Assembly: GCF_002355435.1 (NCBI RefSeq)
Contig: NZ_AP017313.1
Span: forward strand, 6,262,001 to 6,326,000
DNA length: 64,000 nt
Direction of reading: 5' to 3'
Origin: Mucilaginibacter gotjawali
GTDB taxonomy: Bacteria > Bacteroidota > Bacteroidia > Sphingobacteriales > Sphingobacteriaceae
Shown: one piece after another, positions 8,155 to 17,669 of the stretch
Layout: every line of letters begins with the position of its first letter
How positions within the stretch are numbered: position 1 is the first letter of the stretch
Position numbers and translations under genes: made by a program
The notes under the pieces: model-generated
Databases searched by the model: none
What the model was told of the DNA's origin: nothing
Seen by the model: only the letters and a program-made list of their open reading frames with translations

Positions 8155-9510
8155 ATGTCGTTTATAAAATTAAAAACAGCATTACCGGGCCCTAAAGGAC
8201 TGGCAGCATTGGAGAGAAGAAAAAATAGCTTACCGGCAGGCCTGGCAAAATCAACCGAAGTAGTGGTTGAAAAAGCCGAAGGCGCATTGGTTTGGGATGT
8301 GGATGGCAACCAACTCCTTGACTTTGCCGGCGGTATCGGGATGATCAACGTGGGGCACCGCAATGAGCAGGTAGTGAATGCCATGAAGGAACAACTGGAT
8401 AAATACATCCATACCTGCTCCCTGGTCACCACAATGGAACCGTATCTCGACCTGGCCGAATTGCTGAACAGTATAACACCAGGCAATTTCCCAAAAAAAA
8501 CCTTGCTGGCCAATTCAGGTTCCGAGGCGGTGGAGAACGCGGTAAACATTGCCAAGTATTATACCAAACGTAATGCGGTGTTGTGTTTCGAGGGTGCCTA
8601 CCATGGCCGCACACTACTAACGCTTAGCCTTACCAGTAAATATGCTTTATTTAAAAAGGGTTTTGGTTCGTATGTGTCTGATATTTACCGGATCCCTGCT
8701 CCAAATGCCTATCGTGGTATTGATGGCATGAGCGAGGATGAATATGTAGCTTATTGTATTAAAAAACTGGACGAGGCTTTTATCTCACAAGTCGACCCGG
8801 AATCGCTGGCGGCTATTATTATTGAACCCGTGCAGGGCGAAGGAGGATTTTTGCCGATTCCGCCTGCTTACCTGCATAAATTGCGCGAAGTTTGTGATAA
8901 ATATGGTATCGTATTTATTGCCGATGAAATTCAGTGCGGCGCCGGGCGTACCGGTAAATTTTTCGCAGTGGAGCATAGCGGGGTAGTCCCGGATATTATG
9001 GTGAGTGCGAAATCTATCGGGGCAGGTATGCCGATCAGTGCGGTTACCGGGAAAGCCGAAATAATGGATGCGCCGCATTTAGGCGGCATTGGCGGCACCT
9101 ACGGCGGCAGCCCGGTGGCCTGCGTGGCAGCTATTGAAGCGATAAAGATCATCAAAAGTGAGAGTTTTTTACAAAGGGTAAATGAGGTAGGTGAAATCAT
9201 TCGAACTACTTTGGAAAGCTGGAAAGATAAATATCCACTCATCGGTGATGTACGCGGTATCGGCGCTATGCGACTGGTTGAATTCGTAAAAGATCGCGAC
9301 AGCAAAGAACCTGATGCAGAAGCAACGCTCGAGATCATTAAAGATGCCGTGGCGCATGGCCTGATTATGATCCGCGCCGGCTTGTTCAGCAATTGTATCA
9401 GGCTTTTGCCACCAATTGTGATCACAGACGAACAGCTAACTGAAGGATTGCAAGTTTTGGAAGACGCCATTGCCCGCGCACAGGTTAAAAGAACCCCAAT
9501 ATTAGCATAA
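8155..9510 (+). CDS. Second class III aminotransferase
   Basis: A PLP-dependent omega-transaminase with the same plan as the enzyme at 3119: NSGSEAVENAVNIAKYYTKR, GAYHGRTLLTLSLTS, IIEPVQGEGGF, FIADEIQCGAGRTGK and the lysine motif VSAKSIGAGMPIS. The frame extends upstream to a TTG at 8077, but that part is translated from the inverted repeat at 8116-8142, so I chose ATG 8155, giving 451 aa. It is a diverged relative rather than a recent copy of the first aminotransferase, so the cluster likely processes two amino donors or two steps of one pathway. Confidence 0.88.
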   Translation: MSFIKLKTALPGPKGLAALERRKNSLPAGLAKSTEVVVEKAEGALVWDVDGNQLLDFAGGIGMINVGHRNEQVVNAMKEQLDKYIHTCSLVTTMEPYLDLAELLNSITPGNFPKKTLLANSGSEAVENAVNIAKYYTKRNAVLCFEGAYHGRTLLTLSLTSKYALFKKGFGSYVSDIYRIPAPNAYRGIDGMSEDEYVAYCIKKLDEAFISQVDPESLAAIIIEPVQGEGGFLPIPPAYLHKLREVCDKYGIVFIADEIQCGAGRTGKFFAVEHSGVVPDIMVSAKSIGAGMPISAVTGKAEIMDAPHLGGIGGTYGGSPVACVAAIEAIKIIKSESFLQRVNEVGEIIRTTLESWKDKYPLIGDVRGIGAMRLVEFVKDRDSKEPDAEATLEIIKDAVAHGLIMIRAGLFSNCIRLLPPIVITDEQLTEGLQVLEDAIARAQVKRTPILA

Positions 9511-9522
9511 AATAAATTTGGT

Positions 9523-11103
9523 ATGCCCACACTGATTATCCATAATGTCAACCTGCTTTCCTTTAACGATGGTTTTACCGGCAAAGGGTATGATGCTATT
9601 GCGATAGATGGTAACCATATTAAGGGTATTGGGCGCTGGGATGAGCTAAAATCTTTGGTTCAAGCAGGCACAGAAGTAATTGATGCCGGTGGCAAAACTT
9701 TAATGCCGGGCTTTAACGATTCGCACATCCATATCTGGAAAGTGGGCAACCTGGCCACTTATATGCTGGACGTGCGTAAGGCCGGCAGTTTGGCTGAAAT
9801 GCTGGGAATGATAGAAAGCTATCATCAAAACAACCCCGATCTCGGCTGGATAACCGCCCGCGGCTTTAACGAGGCGGGTTGGAAGGAAGGACGGATGCCT
9901 GATAAAAACGACCTGGATAAAGTTGTTAAGGACAAACCGGTTTATCTGATCCGCACCTGCGCCCATATTGCCGTTGCCAATACCCGTGCGCTCGAAATAA
10001 GTAACGTTACCTCAAGTACGCCCGTCCCTGAAGGGGGTGTAATGCACAAAGGTAATGATGGCAAACCGAACGGCATCTTCTCCGAAACCGCCCTTGGTTT
10101 GGTAAGTAAAAATATTCCGGCCTACACCAAAGATGAGTTAAAAACGATGGTGACGGCTGCCCGTAAACAATTATACAGCTTTGGAATCACGGCTGCTACC
10201 GACCCTGCAGTCGACCCTTTGTTACTGCAGGCCTATTATGAGATGCATCAAGCCGGGGACCTTGGTTTCCGGCTAAATGCAATACCCATTTTATTACCTG
10301 ACGGCGGCGAAAAACCCTATGATTTGCCTGAAAATTTTTCATCGGATGGGCTCAATGTAAATACCGTTAAATTTTTTAGCGATGGTGGGCTGAGCGGCAA
10401 GACGGCCGCCCTGAAAAGGCCCTATAAAAATACCAATGAACACGGAGTATTGCGCTTGCGGCAGCAACAATACCTGCGGTTAGGAAAGGCCGCAATGGAA
10501 AAAGGACTTGGCCTTGCTACCCACGCCATAGGCGATGCGGCAATTGAGTTTGTTATTGATACCTATGTTAAACTTGGAGAAATGCTGCCCGGCGTTTTAA
10601 GAAGGATTGAACACCTTGGCCTGCCCGAAAAAAAGCACCTGGAATTAATGGCCAAACACCAGATCGCTACCTCCATGCAAACCATATTTATCAGCGAACT
10701 GGGTAAAAATTTCAGGCAATACCTGGATCAGGACTATTTGAACCAGTGTTACCCTGTCCGCTCGGTGTTAAAGCATGGTATTCTTACGGCACTATCATCG
10801 GATGCGCCGGTGGTAAGCAATTTAAACCCTGTTAAAGGCATGGAAGCTGCCGTAACCCGCATGGATAATGAAGGCTTTGTAATTGCAGCTGACGAAGCCA
10901 TCAGCGTAGCGGATGCATTAAAGGCTTACACCATAAACGCTGCAACTATTGGCCAAACACCGCAGTTTGGCACGCTTGAGCCGGGTCAACTGGCCGATTT
11001 TATTATGCTGAACCGCGACCCGTTGGCCATGGCGCCCGCAGACATTTCAACACTAAAAGTTGAGCGGACATTTATTGATGGGAAATGCGTTTATGAAAAT
11101 TGA
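9523..11103 (+). CDS. Amidohydrolase family 3 (YtcJ-like) metal-dependent hydrolase
   Basis: A 526-aa TIM-barrel amidohydrolase. Metal-ligand motifs are visible: HIHIW after GFNDS (residues 66-70), ATHAIGDAAI, RRIEHLGLPE and LSSDAPV. It begins 12 bp after the second aminotransferase and ends the cluster. Family members hydrolyse amides or C-N bonds of small molecules. In this context it could release an amino acid or amine from an amide before transamination, an inference from neighbours only. No signal peptide, so cytosolic. Confidence 0.85.
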   Translation: MPTLIIHNVNLLSFNDGFTGKGYDAIAIDGNHIKGIGRWDELKSLVQAGTEVIDAGGKTLMPGFNDSHIHIWKVGNLATYMLDVRKAGSLAEMLGMIESYHQNNPDLGWITARGFNEAGWKEGRMPDKNDLDKVVKDKPVYLIRTCAHIAVANTRALEISNVTSSTPVPEGGVMHKGNDGKPNGIFSETALGLVSKNIPAYTKDELKTMVTAARKQLYSFGITAATDPAVDPLLLQAYYEMHQAGDLGFRLNAIPILLPDGGEKPYDLPENFSSDGLNVNTVKFFSDGGLSGKTAALKRPYKNTNEHGVLRLRQQQYLRLGKAAMEKGLGLATHAIGDAAIEFVIDTYVKLGEMLPGVLRRIEHLGLPEKKHLELMAKHQIATSMQTIFISELGKNFRQYLDQDYLNQCYPVRSVLKHGILTALSSDAPVVSNLNPVKGMEAAVTRMDNEGFVIAADEAISVADALKAYTINAATIGQTPQFGTLEPGQLADFIMLNRDPLAMAPADISTLKVERTFIDGKCVYEN

Positions 11104-11264
11104 AGTTGTTTTTTATAACAAATAATGGCAAAAAATAAATTTACTTTAATACTGAAGAGCCGTCATCACTGCTTTCACGAACTATTTTCGTAACTTTAAT
11201 GTATGGTATCACCTTGTTACACCCTTTATTGAGATGTAAATAAAAAGAGATCATAAAAACCAAT

Positions 11265-12047
11265 ATGTTAGTACAAGTTTTATCCTACCAGATAGCTGAT
11301 AGCATTGATATAAAAACCTTCAGATCTGCATTTAAAGCAGAATTATATTTCGGCGATACCGATGAATTATTTTACATCACCGATGAGGGGCGGTACATTT
11401 ATGTTTTTAAATATGGGGTAGTTTGCTTTTTAAATTACGACCCGATCAAGATCTCCGAATTTTTAAGGCTGATATACGCGTACTGCAAAGGTAAGTTCGA
11501 CGAGAGTTTGGAAGAGGAATTTAAGATCCAGACAAACTCTGCAAGAAACAAAATCGGCTTTAATTCCATCGAAATCATCGGGTCGGATATTGAGGTATTG
11601 CGCCTGATCATGCTGAATGTCTCCCAATCAGTCGCCCTTGATTATTACCAGGAGCAAACCACAAGGCTGATGGAGGAAACCAACCTGCATACCCAGATGT
11701 TGGAAGAAACCGGAAACCTGAACATATCGGGAATAAACCTGAAAAAATACATCGGCAAGACATTGCTGTTGAAAAACCGGATTGCCGAGAATATGTACAT
11801 TTTCGATGCGCCGCCTGAAACCTGGGAAGACGAAAATCTAAACAAGATCCACACCGACCTCATCCGCACCTTCGATTTGAACGAAAGGTTCCGGAACATT
11901 CAGGAAAGTTTGAATATTGTAAAAGATAACTACGAACTTTTCCGCGACCTGCTGCAATACCGTACCAGTTTCAGGCTTGAATGGGTGATCATCATCCTGA
12001 TCATGGTTGAAGTGCTGAATATCTTCATCCCGAAAATATTTAGTTAA
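11265..12047 (+). CDS. RMD1/YagE (DUF155) family membrane-anchored protein
   Basis: The 260 residues match the RMD1/DUF155 plan: an N-terminal alpha/beta part (ELYFGDTDELFYITDEGRYIYVFKYGVV), long helices in the middle (YYQEQTTRLMEETN), and one C-terminal membrane segment (EWVIIILIMVEVLNIFI). Eukaryotic relatives are mitochondrial proteins needed for meiosis or mitochondrial translation; the bacterial function is unknown. It starts a new unit after a 161-bp gap and is followed 15 bp later by an acyltransferase gene. Confidence 0.8.
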   Translation: MLVQVLSYQIADSIDIKTFRSAFKAELYFGDTDELFYITDEGRYIYVFKYGVVCFLNYDPIKISEFLRLIYAYCKGKFDESLEEEFKIQTNSARNKIGFNSIEIIGSDIEVLRLIMLNVSQSVALDYYQEQTTRLMEETNLHTQMLEETGNLNISGINLKKYIGKTLLLKNRIAENMYIFDAPPETWEDENLNKIHTDLIRTFDLNERFRNIQESLNIVKDNYELFRDLLQYRTSFRLEWVIIILIMVEVLNIFIPKIFS

Positions 12048-12062
12048 GTTTGGCAGCAAGGA

Positions 12063-12698
12063 TTGAAAAAGGTAAATTACCAGCATTATGGGACTATCGT
12101 CGTCAATAAAATCAAACCCCGGGTTAAAAAAATAGTCCATAAAATGATTGTTGGCAATGCACGCCCGCGCTGGTGGGTGCGCTGGTTTGTAACCCCTTTT
12201 ATCCATCACCGAGGTAAAGGCTCATCCATCCGCTGGAGCGCCCGTGCAGATATATTCCCATTTAACAAATTTTCACTCGGTGCAAACACTACTATTGAAG
12301 ATTTTTGTACCGTTAACAATGGCGTAGGTCACTTGCTCATCGGCGATGATTCGCGCATTGGGCTGGGGAGTGTTTTGATAGGCCCGGTTACTATTGGCAA
12401 CCAGGTTATTTTAGCTCAAAATATTGTATTAAGCGGCTTAAACCACACGTATACAGATGTCACTATACCCATCCGCCTGCAAAAAGTAACTACCGCCCCA
12501 ATTATTGTTGAAGATGAAGTATGGATAGGCGCCAACGCCGTAATTACTGCAGGGGTTACTATTGGTAAACACAGCGTTGTTGCCGGCGGTTCTGTTGTTA
12601 CAAAAAGCATTCCCCCTTATAGTGTAGCAGTCGGCAATCCAGCCCGCGTAATCAAAAAATATGATTTTGAAAAAGGCGAATGGGTTAAAGTTTCCTGA
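12063..12698 (+). CDS. Left-handed beta-helix (hexapeptide) acyltransferase
   Basis: Hexapeptide-repeat transferase with repeats from about residue 75 (IGDDSRIGLGSVLIGPVTIG), the histidine-containing loop GLNHTYTDV and the closing motif VAVGNPARVIKK. These enzymes O- or N-acetylate sugars. The only start near the 5' end of the frame is TTG at 12063; ATG 12144 would give a shorter protein that lacks the basic N-terminus. An AAGGA immediately abuts the TTG, too close for a normal ribosome site, so the start is uncertain. Confidence 0.8.
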   Translation: MKKVNYQHYGTIVVNKIKPRVKKIVHKMIVGNARPRWWVRWFVTPFIHHRGKGSSIRWSARADIFPFNKFSLGANTTIEDFCTVNNGVGHLLIGDDSRIGLGSVLIGPVTIGNQVILAQNIVLSGLNHTYTDVTIPIRLQKVTTAPIIVEDEVWIGANAVITAGVTIGKHSVVAGGSVVTKSIPPYSVAVGNPARVIKKYDFEKGEWVKVS

Positions 12699-12928
12699 CG
12701 TTAGGTGAGCGTTTTCAAATCTTTTTAATGTGCCGGCACTCCCCTTTTGTATCCGAAGTTTGAAATACGAGGTGGATGCTCAAAAAGTCTTCTTATATGC
12801 ATATTCTTTTTTAGGCTCATTTAATTTGAGTTAAAAAAAGTAAAAACAGGCCTTACTGCCACAAAATTGCTATTAATTTGTTTTTTAAAGATTGTTTTTT
12901 TAAATTACGAAATAAAAATTTAACCTAA

Positions 12929-13678
12929 ATGAATAAACACGCCCTTGTCAAATTGATATGCTTTTTCGCTTTGGTTATCACGTGCAAAACCGCAGCCTCG
13001 CAACCCGACTCAGACAGCGTAATTTACAAACAATCTGTTTTTAACCTCGCCAGTCGCTTTGACCATGCAATAGGCGAAGAATCGTGGCTTTACAACGGTT
13101 ACAGTTTCCGCGGCTACGATGCAGGGATAAAAGGGACCCCTTTTTTAGAGGATGCAACGGGCTGGCGAAATGGCTCCGTTACTTACGATGGGGAAACATA
13201 CCAAAACGTCCCTATGTTGTACGATATTAATGCGGACCACCTTATCGTGCTTTTAGATAACCACAGTTCGCCCTATCGGCTGGTAAGCGATAAAATAGCA
13301 AGTTTTGACCTGATGACCCGGCACTTTATCAGAATTCAGGATAATTCCGGCGGCCTGAAGACAGGATTTTATGAGCAGCTTTATGGAGGCAGATCAACCG
13401 TTCTGAATAAATGGGAAAAAACCATTAATACCAGCCGGGGCGGCTCGGGCATGGAACGCATTTTTGTACCCATTAACGACAATAAAGAATACTACATTAA
13501 AAAAGGCGATAAATATTACAGCGTAGGTGATGCCAGCCTCGGTACAGTACTGGATTTTTTTAAAGACAAGAAAAAAGAACTCAAACAGTATATCAGGGAT
13601 AATAAAATAAAGTTCAACAGTCTTCACGATTTGGCTTTGGTCAACATAGTGACTTATTATGATCAAATAACCAAATAG
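12929..13678 (+). CDS. Secreted hypothetical protein, 249 aa
   Basis: An N-terminal signal peptide (ALVKLICFFALVITC, cleavage near AASQ) points to the periplasm or outer membrane. I do not recognise the rest, which is beta-rich and without cysteines beyond the signal. Its stop is one base from the ATG of the TonB-dependent receptor at 13680, so it is the first gene of that operon and could work with the receptor at the cell surface. Confidence 0.75.
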   Translation: MNKHALVKLICFFALVITCKTAASQPDSDSVIYKQSVFNLASRFDHAIGEESWLYNGYSFRGYDAGIKGTPFLEDATGWRNGSVTYDGETYQNVPMLYDINADHLIVLLDNHSSPYRLVSDKIASFDLMTRHFIRIQDNSGGLKTGFYEQLYGGRSTVLNKWEKTINTSRGGSGMERIFVPINDNKEYYIKKGDKYYSVGDASLGTVLDFFKDKKKELKQYIRDNKIKFNSLHDLALVNIVTYYDQITK

Positions 13679-13679
13679 T

Positions 13680-16451
13680 ATGAAAATAATTTACGCTTTA
13701 GTTATCCTTTTATTTATCTCTGCCGTTGTTAACGCGCAAAATGCTCCGTTAAAAACGTTTAGTGTGAATTTTCAGCAAGCCGGCACAGAGCAAGTGGTGA
13801 AAGACCTTGAATCGAAAACAGGCTACCATTTTTATTACAATGCAGCGCAGTTTGACAGCCTTAAGGTAACGTTGCAACTTAATGATAAAACGCTGGGTGA
13901 AATCCTGAATGCTGCATTTCTCAATACATTCTATCATTATACCATTGTTCCGGCAAAAATGTGGGTTTTTTTGACCAGGGATAAAGAAATCCACCCCCTT
14001 GTAGCAACCGGTTATTTTACCCCTAAACCCAACCAGGTCACCATTAACAATACCGAACCGGTTACCGACCTGACAGCCACCGATAAAAAACCGGCGATTG
14101 AATCGACCATTGAGAACAAACTTTACGAGATCGGGATAAAAACAAACGAAGTTAAACCCGGCAATGCAACTATCTCCGGCTATGTTAAGGAACTTAAATC
14201 AGGCGATGCTATAGCCGGCGCCAGCATTTTTGTAGCCAACACAAAAACCGGTGTAGTTTCTGATAAATTTGGTTACTATACCTTATCGTTACCGCGCGGA
14301 AGGGAACAATTGATAGTGAAGGCGATCGGCATGAAAGATACCCGGAGGCAGCTGATGCTTTATACCGATGGCGAATTGAATATTGAATTACAGGACCAGG
14401 TTACCCGTTTAAAAGAAGTAAAAATATCAGCCGACAAGGTTGCCAATGTTCGTGGCGTGGAACTGAGCGTTAACCGGCTTGACATTAAAAACATTAAGCA
14501 GGTCCCCCAAATTTTTGGCGAGACTGACGTTTTACGCGTAGTATTAACGTTACCGGGCGTGCAGTCAGTAGGCGAGGCGACAACAGGCTTTAATGTTCGG
14601 GGTGGCGCCGCCGACCAAAACCTGATCTTGCTGAATGATGCCACTATTTACAATCCCGCTCACTTTTTTGGTTTCTTTTCGGCATTTAATCCAGACATCG
14701 TAAAAGATGTAGAATTATACAAAAATAGTATACCCGAAAAATTTGGAGGTCGTTTATCTTCCGTTCTGGAGGTAACAGACCGCGAGGGCAACAAAAAAAT
14801 CTTTACAGGTTCAGCAGGGATCGGCCTGTTGACCAGCCGGCTGAACGTTGAAGGCCCCATAATTAAAGATAAGACTTCGTTTATTTTTGGCGCACGCACC
14901 AGCTATTCCGATTGGCTTTTGAGTTTGCTGCCCGCTGAATATAAACACAGCCATGCTTCCTTTTATGATCTTAACCTTGATATCAGCCACCAAATTAACA
15001 AGAATAACAATATATACATTACCAGCTACCTAAGCAACGATAATTTTAGGTTAAATAGCGATACCACTTATAATTATAGTAACCAAAATGCAAATATTAA
15101 ATGGAAGCATAATTTCAACACCAAGCTTTTCGGGGTATTAACCGCAGGTTATGACGGATACAAGTATGATATTTCGAGTATTCAAAACCCCGTTGACGGC
15201 TATAAACTGAAGTTTAATATCAACCAAACCAATTTTAAGACTGATTTTACCTATTATCTTAACAGTAATAACACGGTGGATTTTGGTGTTAGTTCAATTT
15301 ATTACCAATTAAATCCGGGTGATGAAGAGCCTTATGGAAACGGTTCGTTGGTTGTACCTAACGTGGTTCCGGCGGAGCACGCGCTGGAGAGTGCTGTGTA
15401 TCTTGGCGACAAATATGATATAACCGATGACCTGACGATAAGCGCCGGGGTGAGATTTTCTGTTTACAATTACCTTGGTCAGCAAACTATAGATAATTAT
15501 GCCCCAAACCTGCCGCGGTCGCCAGCCAATGTTACCGACAGCACCACTTATGGCAAAGGAAAAATCATCAACACTTATTCTCACCCTGAAATAAGGATAT
15601 CTGCCCGCTATAATTTAAGCGACGATCTTTCCATAAAAGCAGGCTATAATACACTTGCACAGTACATTCATTTACTTTCAAATACGACTGCCATCTCTCC
15701 TATTGACGTTTATAAGTTAAGCGACCCTAATATAAAACCTCAATACGGCGACCAGGTTTCGCTGGGCTTATATAAAAATGCAAAAGCTAATACCATTGAG
15801 GCCTCAGTTGAAGTTTACTATAAGCGTATTAATAATTACCTCGATTATAAAAGCAGCGCCTCGTTACTGCTCAATCAGCATATTGAACAGGATGTGCTCA
15901 ACACACAGGGCAAAGCCTATGGTATTGAGTTTTCGCTGCGAAAAACTGCAGGCAAGTTAAACGGATGGGTCAACTATACCTACTCGCGAACTTTTTTACG
16001 TCAAAACGATCCGAATGCGGGTGAATTGATCAACGGCGGCGCTTATTACCCTGCTAATTACGATAAGCCCAACGCTTTTAATTTTACCGGTAATTACCGT
16101 TTTACGCACAGGTATAGTGTTTCATTAGATGTTACCTACAGTACAGGGCGGCCCATCACCCTGCCAATTGCCAAATATTATGCCTACGGATCAGAAAGAG
16201 TATTTTATTCTGACAGGAATGAGTATAGGATACCTGATTATTTCAGGTCCGATTTCTCCTTAAATATTGATGGGAACCATAAGGTGCACCAGCGTTTCCA
16301 CAACTCGTGGAGCGTGGGCGTTTATAATTTAACGGGAAGGCAAAATGCGTATTCAACATTTTTCCAGGAACAAGGCGGCGCTATTAACGAGTACCAGCTT
16401 TCCATATTTGCAAAGCCCATACCCTTTATAAATTATAACATAAGGTTTTAA
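13680..16451 (+). CDS. TonB-dependent receptor with STN and carboxypeptidase-regulatory domains
   Basis: An outer-membrane active transporter of 923 aa. Order: signal peptide (1-20), STN domain (about 25-100, TEQVVKDLESKTGYHFYYN), linker, carboxypeptidase-regulatory-like beta domain (about 163-243), plug (VLRVVLTLPGVQSVGEATTG to about 375), then a beta barrel ending in an aromatic residue (INYNIRF). STN domains often contact an anti-sigma FecR protein, but none is encoded here. It is followed by three DUF4249 lipoproteins and an MG2-like protein, a recurrent Bacteroidota surface operon of unknown substrate. Confidence 0.92.
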   Translation: MKIIYALVILLFISAVVNAQNAPLKTFSVNFQQAGTEQVVKDLESKTGYHFYYNAAQFDSLKVTLQLNDKTLGEILNAAFLNTFYHYTIVPAKMWVFLTRDKEIHPLVATGYFTPKPNQVTINNTEPVTDLTATDKKPAIESTIENKLYEIGIKTNEVKPGNATISGYVKELKSGDAIAGASIFVANTKTGVVSDKFGYYTLSLPRGREQLIVKAIGMKDTRRQLMLYTDGELNIELQDQVTRLKEVKISADKVANVRGVELSVNRLDIKNIKQVPQIFGETDVLRVVLTLPGVQSVGEATTGFNVRGGAADQNLILLNDATIYNPAHFFGFFSAFNPDIVKDVELYKNSIPEKFGGRLSSVLEVTDREGNKKIFTGSAGIGLLTSRLNVEGPIIKDKTSFIFGARTSYSDWLLSLLPAEYKHSHASFYDLNLDISHQINKNNNIYITSYLSNDNFRLNSDTTYNYSNQNANIKWKHNFNTKLFGVLTAGYDGYKYDISSIQNPVDGYKLKFNINQTNFKTDFTYYLNSNNTVDFGVSSIYYQLNPGDEEPYGNGSLVVPNVVPAEHALESAVYLGDKYDITDDLTISAGVRFSVYNYLGQQTIDNYAPNLPRSPANVTDSTTYGKGKIINTYSHPEIRISARYNLSDDLSIKAGYNTLAQYIHLLSNTTAISPIDVYKLSDPNIKPQYGDQVSLGLYKNAKANTIEASVEVYYKRINNYLDYKSSASLLLNQHIEQDVLNTQGKAYGIEFSLRKTAGKLNGWVNYTYSRTFLRQNDPNAGELINGGAYYPANYDKPNAFNFTGNYRFTHRYSVSLDVTYSTGRPITLPIAKYYAYGSERVFYSDRNEYRIPDYFRSDFSLNIDGNHKVHQRFHNSWSVGVYNLTGRQNAYSTFFQEQGGAINEYQLSIFAKPIPFINYNIRF

Positions 16452-16486
16452 AAAGAATTGTGACTATTTGAAAAGTAAAGAGCTGT

Positions 16487-17665
16487 ATGTTCAAAATAGA
16501 AAAGTATTATTTGATTTTCCTTTTACCTGTTTTTTTGATGACGAATTGTAAAAAACAAATTAGTTCAGCAGCCATAGCCGCTCCCAACAATTACCTGGTA
16601 GTTAATGGGAACATTGCTGTTGGAGACTCAACAACTATTTCGCTGAGCCGGACAGTAAACTTATCAGGAAAGGTGAATTCAAACCCCGAATTAAATGCAA
16701 AAGTTAGCATCGAGGGTTCGCAGGGAGGCAACTATTCATTAACTGCATCAAAAAACGGAAATTATGTGTCTGCCGCACTGAATTTATCATCATCCCAAAC
16801 CTACCGGTTAAAAATAGTCACCGCCGATGGTAAGCAGTACGCTTCGGATTTTGTACCGGTTAAAAACTCCCCGCCTATTGATACCATAAATTATGCTATT
16901 CAAAGCAACGGCATCCAGGTTAAAGTAAACACCCACGATCCTGCCAATAACACCCATTATTACCGGTGGGAATATACGGAAACGTACATTATCCACTCCA
17001 TGTACTACTCAAATTATATGGAAGTTAACCATGATACAACCGCTATCAGGCCTGCCGACAAACAAATATATCAATGCTGGGTTAGCGATACATCGAGCAC
17101 TATTGTACTGGGATCATCCGCGAAATTGGCGCAGGATATTATCAGCGAACAGCCGGTTATCGCTATTCCTTCAAGTGCCGAGAAGCTACACATCAGGTAT
17201 AGCATCATGCTAAAGCAATATGCATTAACAACAGATGCCTTTAATTATTTTACCCTATTGAAAAAGAATACAGAACAATTGGGAAGCATTTTTGACGCCC
17301 AGCCATCCGAACTTAGCGGCAATATTCATTGTTTATCAAACCCTGCTGAGCCGGTTATCGGGTATGTTACGGTAGGAGCAGTCGCAAAGCAGCGCATATT
17401 TATTGATAACAAAGATCTGCCCGCCTGGACCCCGGATCTGCCCGGTAAAAATTGTCAGCTTGATACGCTGAGATACGTGTTCCTTATCCCGAAATCTTCC
17501 CCGCCTCAACTTATTTACTATGTAAAGGAATATATTTATACGGATGCTGAAATCCCAATCGATATCGTCGGGTCGTATCCCGATGGTGGATTTACCGCTG
17601 CGTTTCCGTACTGCGTTGACTGTACATTAAGGGGCGTTAATAAACCGCCATCATTCTGGAAATAA
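16487..17665 (+). CDS. DUF4249 family lipoprotein, paralog 1
   Basis: A 392-aa outer-membrane lipoprotein: lipobox around FLMTNC, then KKQISS. DUF4249 proteins accompany TonB receptors in Bacteroidota and are thought to be surface accessory proteins; their function is not established. The C-terminus CVDCTLRGVNKPPSFWK carries a CxxC pair shared with the next two genes. It lies 35 bp after the receptor stop, and the following paralog starts 4 bp after this stop. Confidence 0.88.
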   Translation: MFKIEKYYLIFLLPVFLMTNCKKQISSAAIAAPNNYLVVNGNIAVGDSTTISLSRTVNLSGKVNSNPELNAKVSIEGSQGGNYSLTASKNGNYVSAALNLSSSQTYRLKIVTADGKQYASDFVPVKNSPPIDTINYAIQSNGIQVKVNTHDPANNTHYYRWEYTETYIIHSMYYSNYMEVNHDTTAIRPADKQIYQCWVSDTSSTIVLGSSAKLAQDIISEQPVIAIPSSAEKLHIRYSIMLKQYALTTDAFNYFTLLKKNTEQLGSIFDAQPSELSGNIHCLSNPAEPVIGYVTVGAVAKQRIFIDNKDLPAWTPDLPGKNCQLDTLRYVFLIPKSSPPQLIYYVKEYIYTDAEIPIDIVGSYPDGGFTAAFPYCVDCTLRGVNKPPSFWK

Positions 17666-17669
17666 CGTT

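Noticed and set aside
13680..16451. FecR/sigma-regulated iron siderophore system
   Set aside because: The receptor has an STN domain, but no anti-sigma or sigma gene is adjacent; siderophore specificity cannot be claimed.
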